From: an uncultured Eubacteriales bacterium
GTDB lineage: Bacteria > Bacillota > Clostridia > Oscillospirales > CAG-382
DNA: 20,294 nt
Direction: 5' to 3'
Assembly (NCBI GenBank): GCA_900548115.1
Contig: URJL01000039.1
Span: 1-20,294, forward strand
Within the stretch, counting starts at the first letter, position 1. Every line of letters starts with the position of its first letter. Below, in pieces: positions 20,134 to 20,294 of this stretch. The notes below the pieces were generated by a model. It did not search any database and was not told the DNA's origin. It saw only the letters and a program-made list of their open reading frames with translations. A program made the position numbers and the translations under genes.

Positions 20134-20294
20134 TCACTTCTCCCGCCTTTGCTGCCATACAATGTCGCATCCCAGCACATCGGCAAGCTCCAATACTTCC
20201 TTGTATCGGATGCTTTCCCGCTGTAATTTTGCGGACAGGTTGGAAACGCTGTCGCTCCATCCGTACTCGTCCGAGAGCAGGTCAACAACTTCCT
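20134..20294 (-). CDS. Small HTH-like protein, 5' end outside window
   Basis: The minus-strand frame entering from the right edge reads EVVDLLSDEYGWSDSVSNLS, AKLQRESIRYKEVLELADVL, GCDIVWQQRREK, then TGA (20134-20136). About 53 residues are visible, with no start. The pattern (SxSNLSxKLxRxSIRYxEVLxLADVLGxDIVW) looks like a small XRE-type helix-turn-helix protein of about 60-80 residues, found often on mobile elements of gut Firmicutes. It lies upstream of oriT and the relaxase in the same direction and may regulate them. Confidence 0.65.
   Translation of the reverse strand, partial: EVVDLLSDEYGWSDSVSNLSAKLQRESIRYKEVLELADVLGCDIVWQQRREK

Larger units (their letters stand above)
16392..20294. 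mobile_element. Integrative mobilizable element (serine recombinase plus MOBV relaxase), right end outside window
   Basis: From about 16.4 kb onward all genes are of mobile-element type: a large serine recombinase, a small unknown gene, a Pre/Mob relaxase with a recognisable oriT, and the 3' part of a small HTH-like gene. The set resembles the Tn4451/Tn4453 class of clostridial mobilizable transposons, which also combine a large serine recombinase with a MOBV protein (established knowledge). Codon choice also shifts here (more CTG, GTT, ACA; fewer CG-rich codons). The left boundary should lie between the ZIP promoter (16273) and the recombinase terminator; I could not define the core site. 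No transfer machinery or cargo is in view. Confidence 0.8.

Noticed and set aside
19808..20260. N-terminal extension of the relaxase by 151 residues
   Set aside because: It runs through oriT and the hairpins, has Arg/Pro/His-rich composition, and MOBV relaxases begin close to the HNxR motif as with the ATG at 19807.

Overview
The window looks like part of a Gram-positive, anaerobic Clostridia-type genome. Evidence: a surface protein with S-layer homology (SLH) motifs, strong AGGAGG-type ribosome sites, sigma-70-like promoters with 17-bp spacers, a Crp/Fnr regulator paired with a ferredoxin-like protein, and a clostridial-style mobilizable element with a large serine recombinase and a MOBV relaxase. 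Species was not determined.

Layout, left to right. (1) 1-3.8 kb: GC-rich repeats, a secreted SLH/beta-helix protein on the minus strand with its own promoter, then a broken signal-peptide gene that contains a second, inverted copy of the repeat. (2) 3.8-4.28 kb: a gene-poor stretch with two outward-pointing terminators and foldable sequence between them, possibly an unidentified RNA. (3) 4.28-5.7 kb: a membrane-spanning XRE-type regulator with an extracellular domain. (4) 5.8-13.25 kb: a minus-strand polysaccharide precursor operon. It starts at a TTGACA promoter with an overlapping palindrome and a leader terminator. The order is DegT aminotransferase remnant / N-truncated galactokinase, sugar-1-phosphate nucleotidyltransferase, UDP-glucuronate 4-epimerase, UDP-glucose dehydrogenase, PF14907-type nucleotidyltransferase, UDP-GlcNAc 2-epimerase, then a scar of a second dehydrogenase/nucleotidyltransferase pair, ending at a strong terminator. 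The intact genes should supply UDP-glucuronate, UDP-galacturonate and UDP-ManNAc for a cell-surface polymer. (5) 13.4-14.9 kb: divergent Crp/Fnr regulator and 4Fe-4S protein sharing a palindromic operator. (6) 14.9-16.3 kb: a ZIP metal transporter with a palindrome in its leader, followed by an internally deleted ketopantoate-reductase-like remnant. (7) 16.4-20.3 kb: an integrative mobilizable element (serine recombinase, small unknown gene, MOBV relaxase, oriT, start of a small HTH-like gene) that runs off the right edge.

The most unusual points are: three separate deletion scars that join or hollow out genes; a well-defined MOBV-type oriT surrounded by four hairpins that all carry the same TGCG/CGCA loop; inverted GC-rich repeats around the SLH gene; and a structured gene-free stretch at 4.0-4.26 kb. 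I did not find a clearly new defence or biosynthetic system. The best candidates for undescribed biology are the hairpin family in the mobile element and the possible RNA near 4.1 kb. All functional calls come from reading motifs by eye; no database search was possible.
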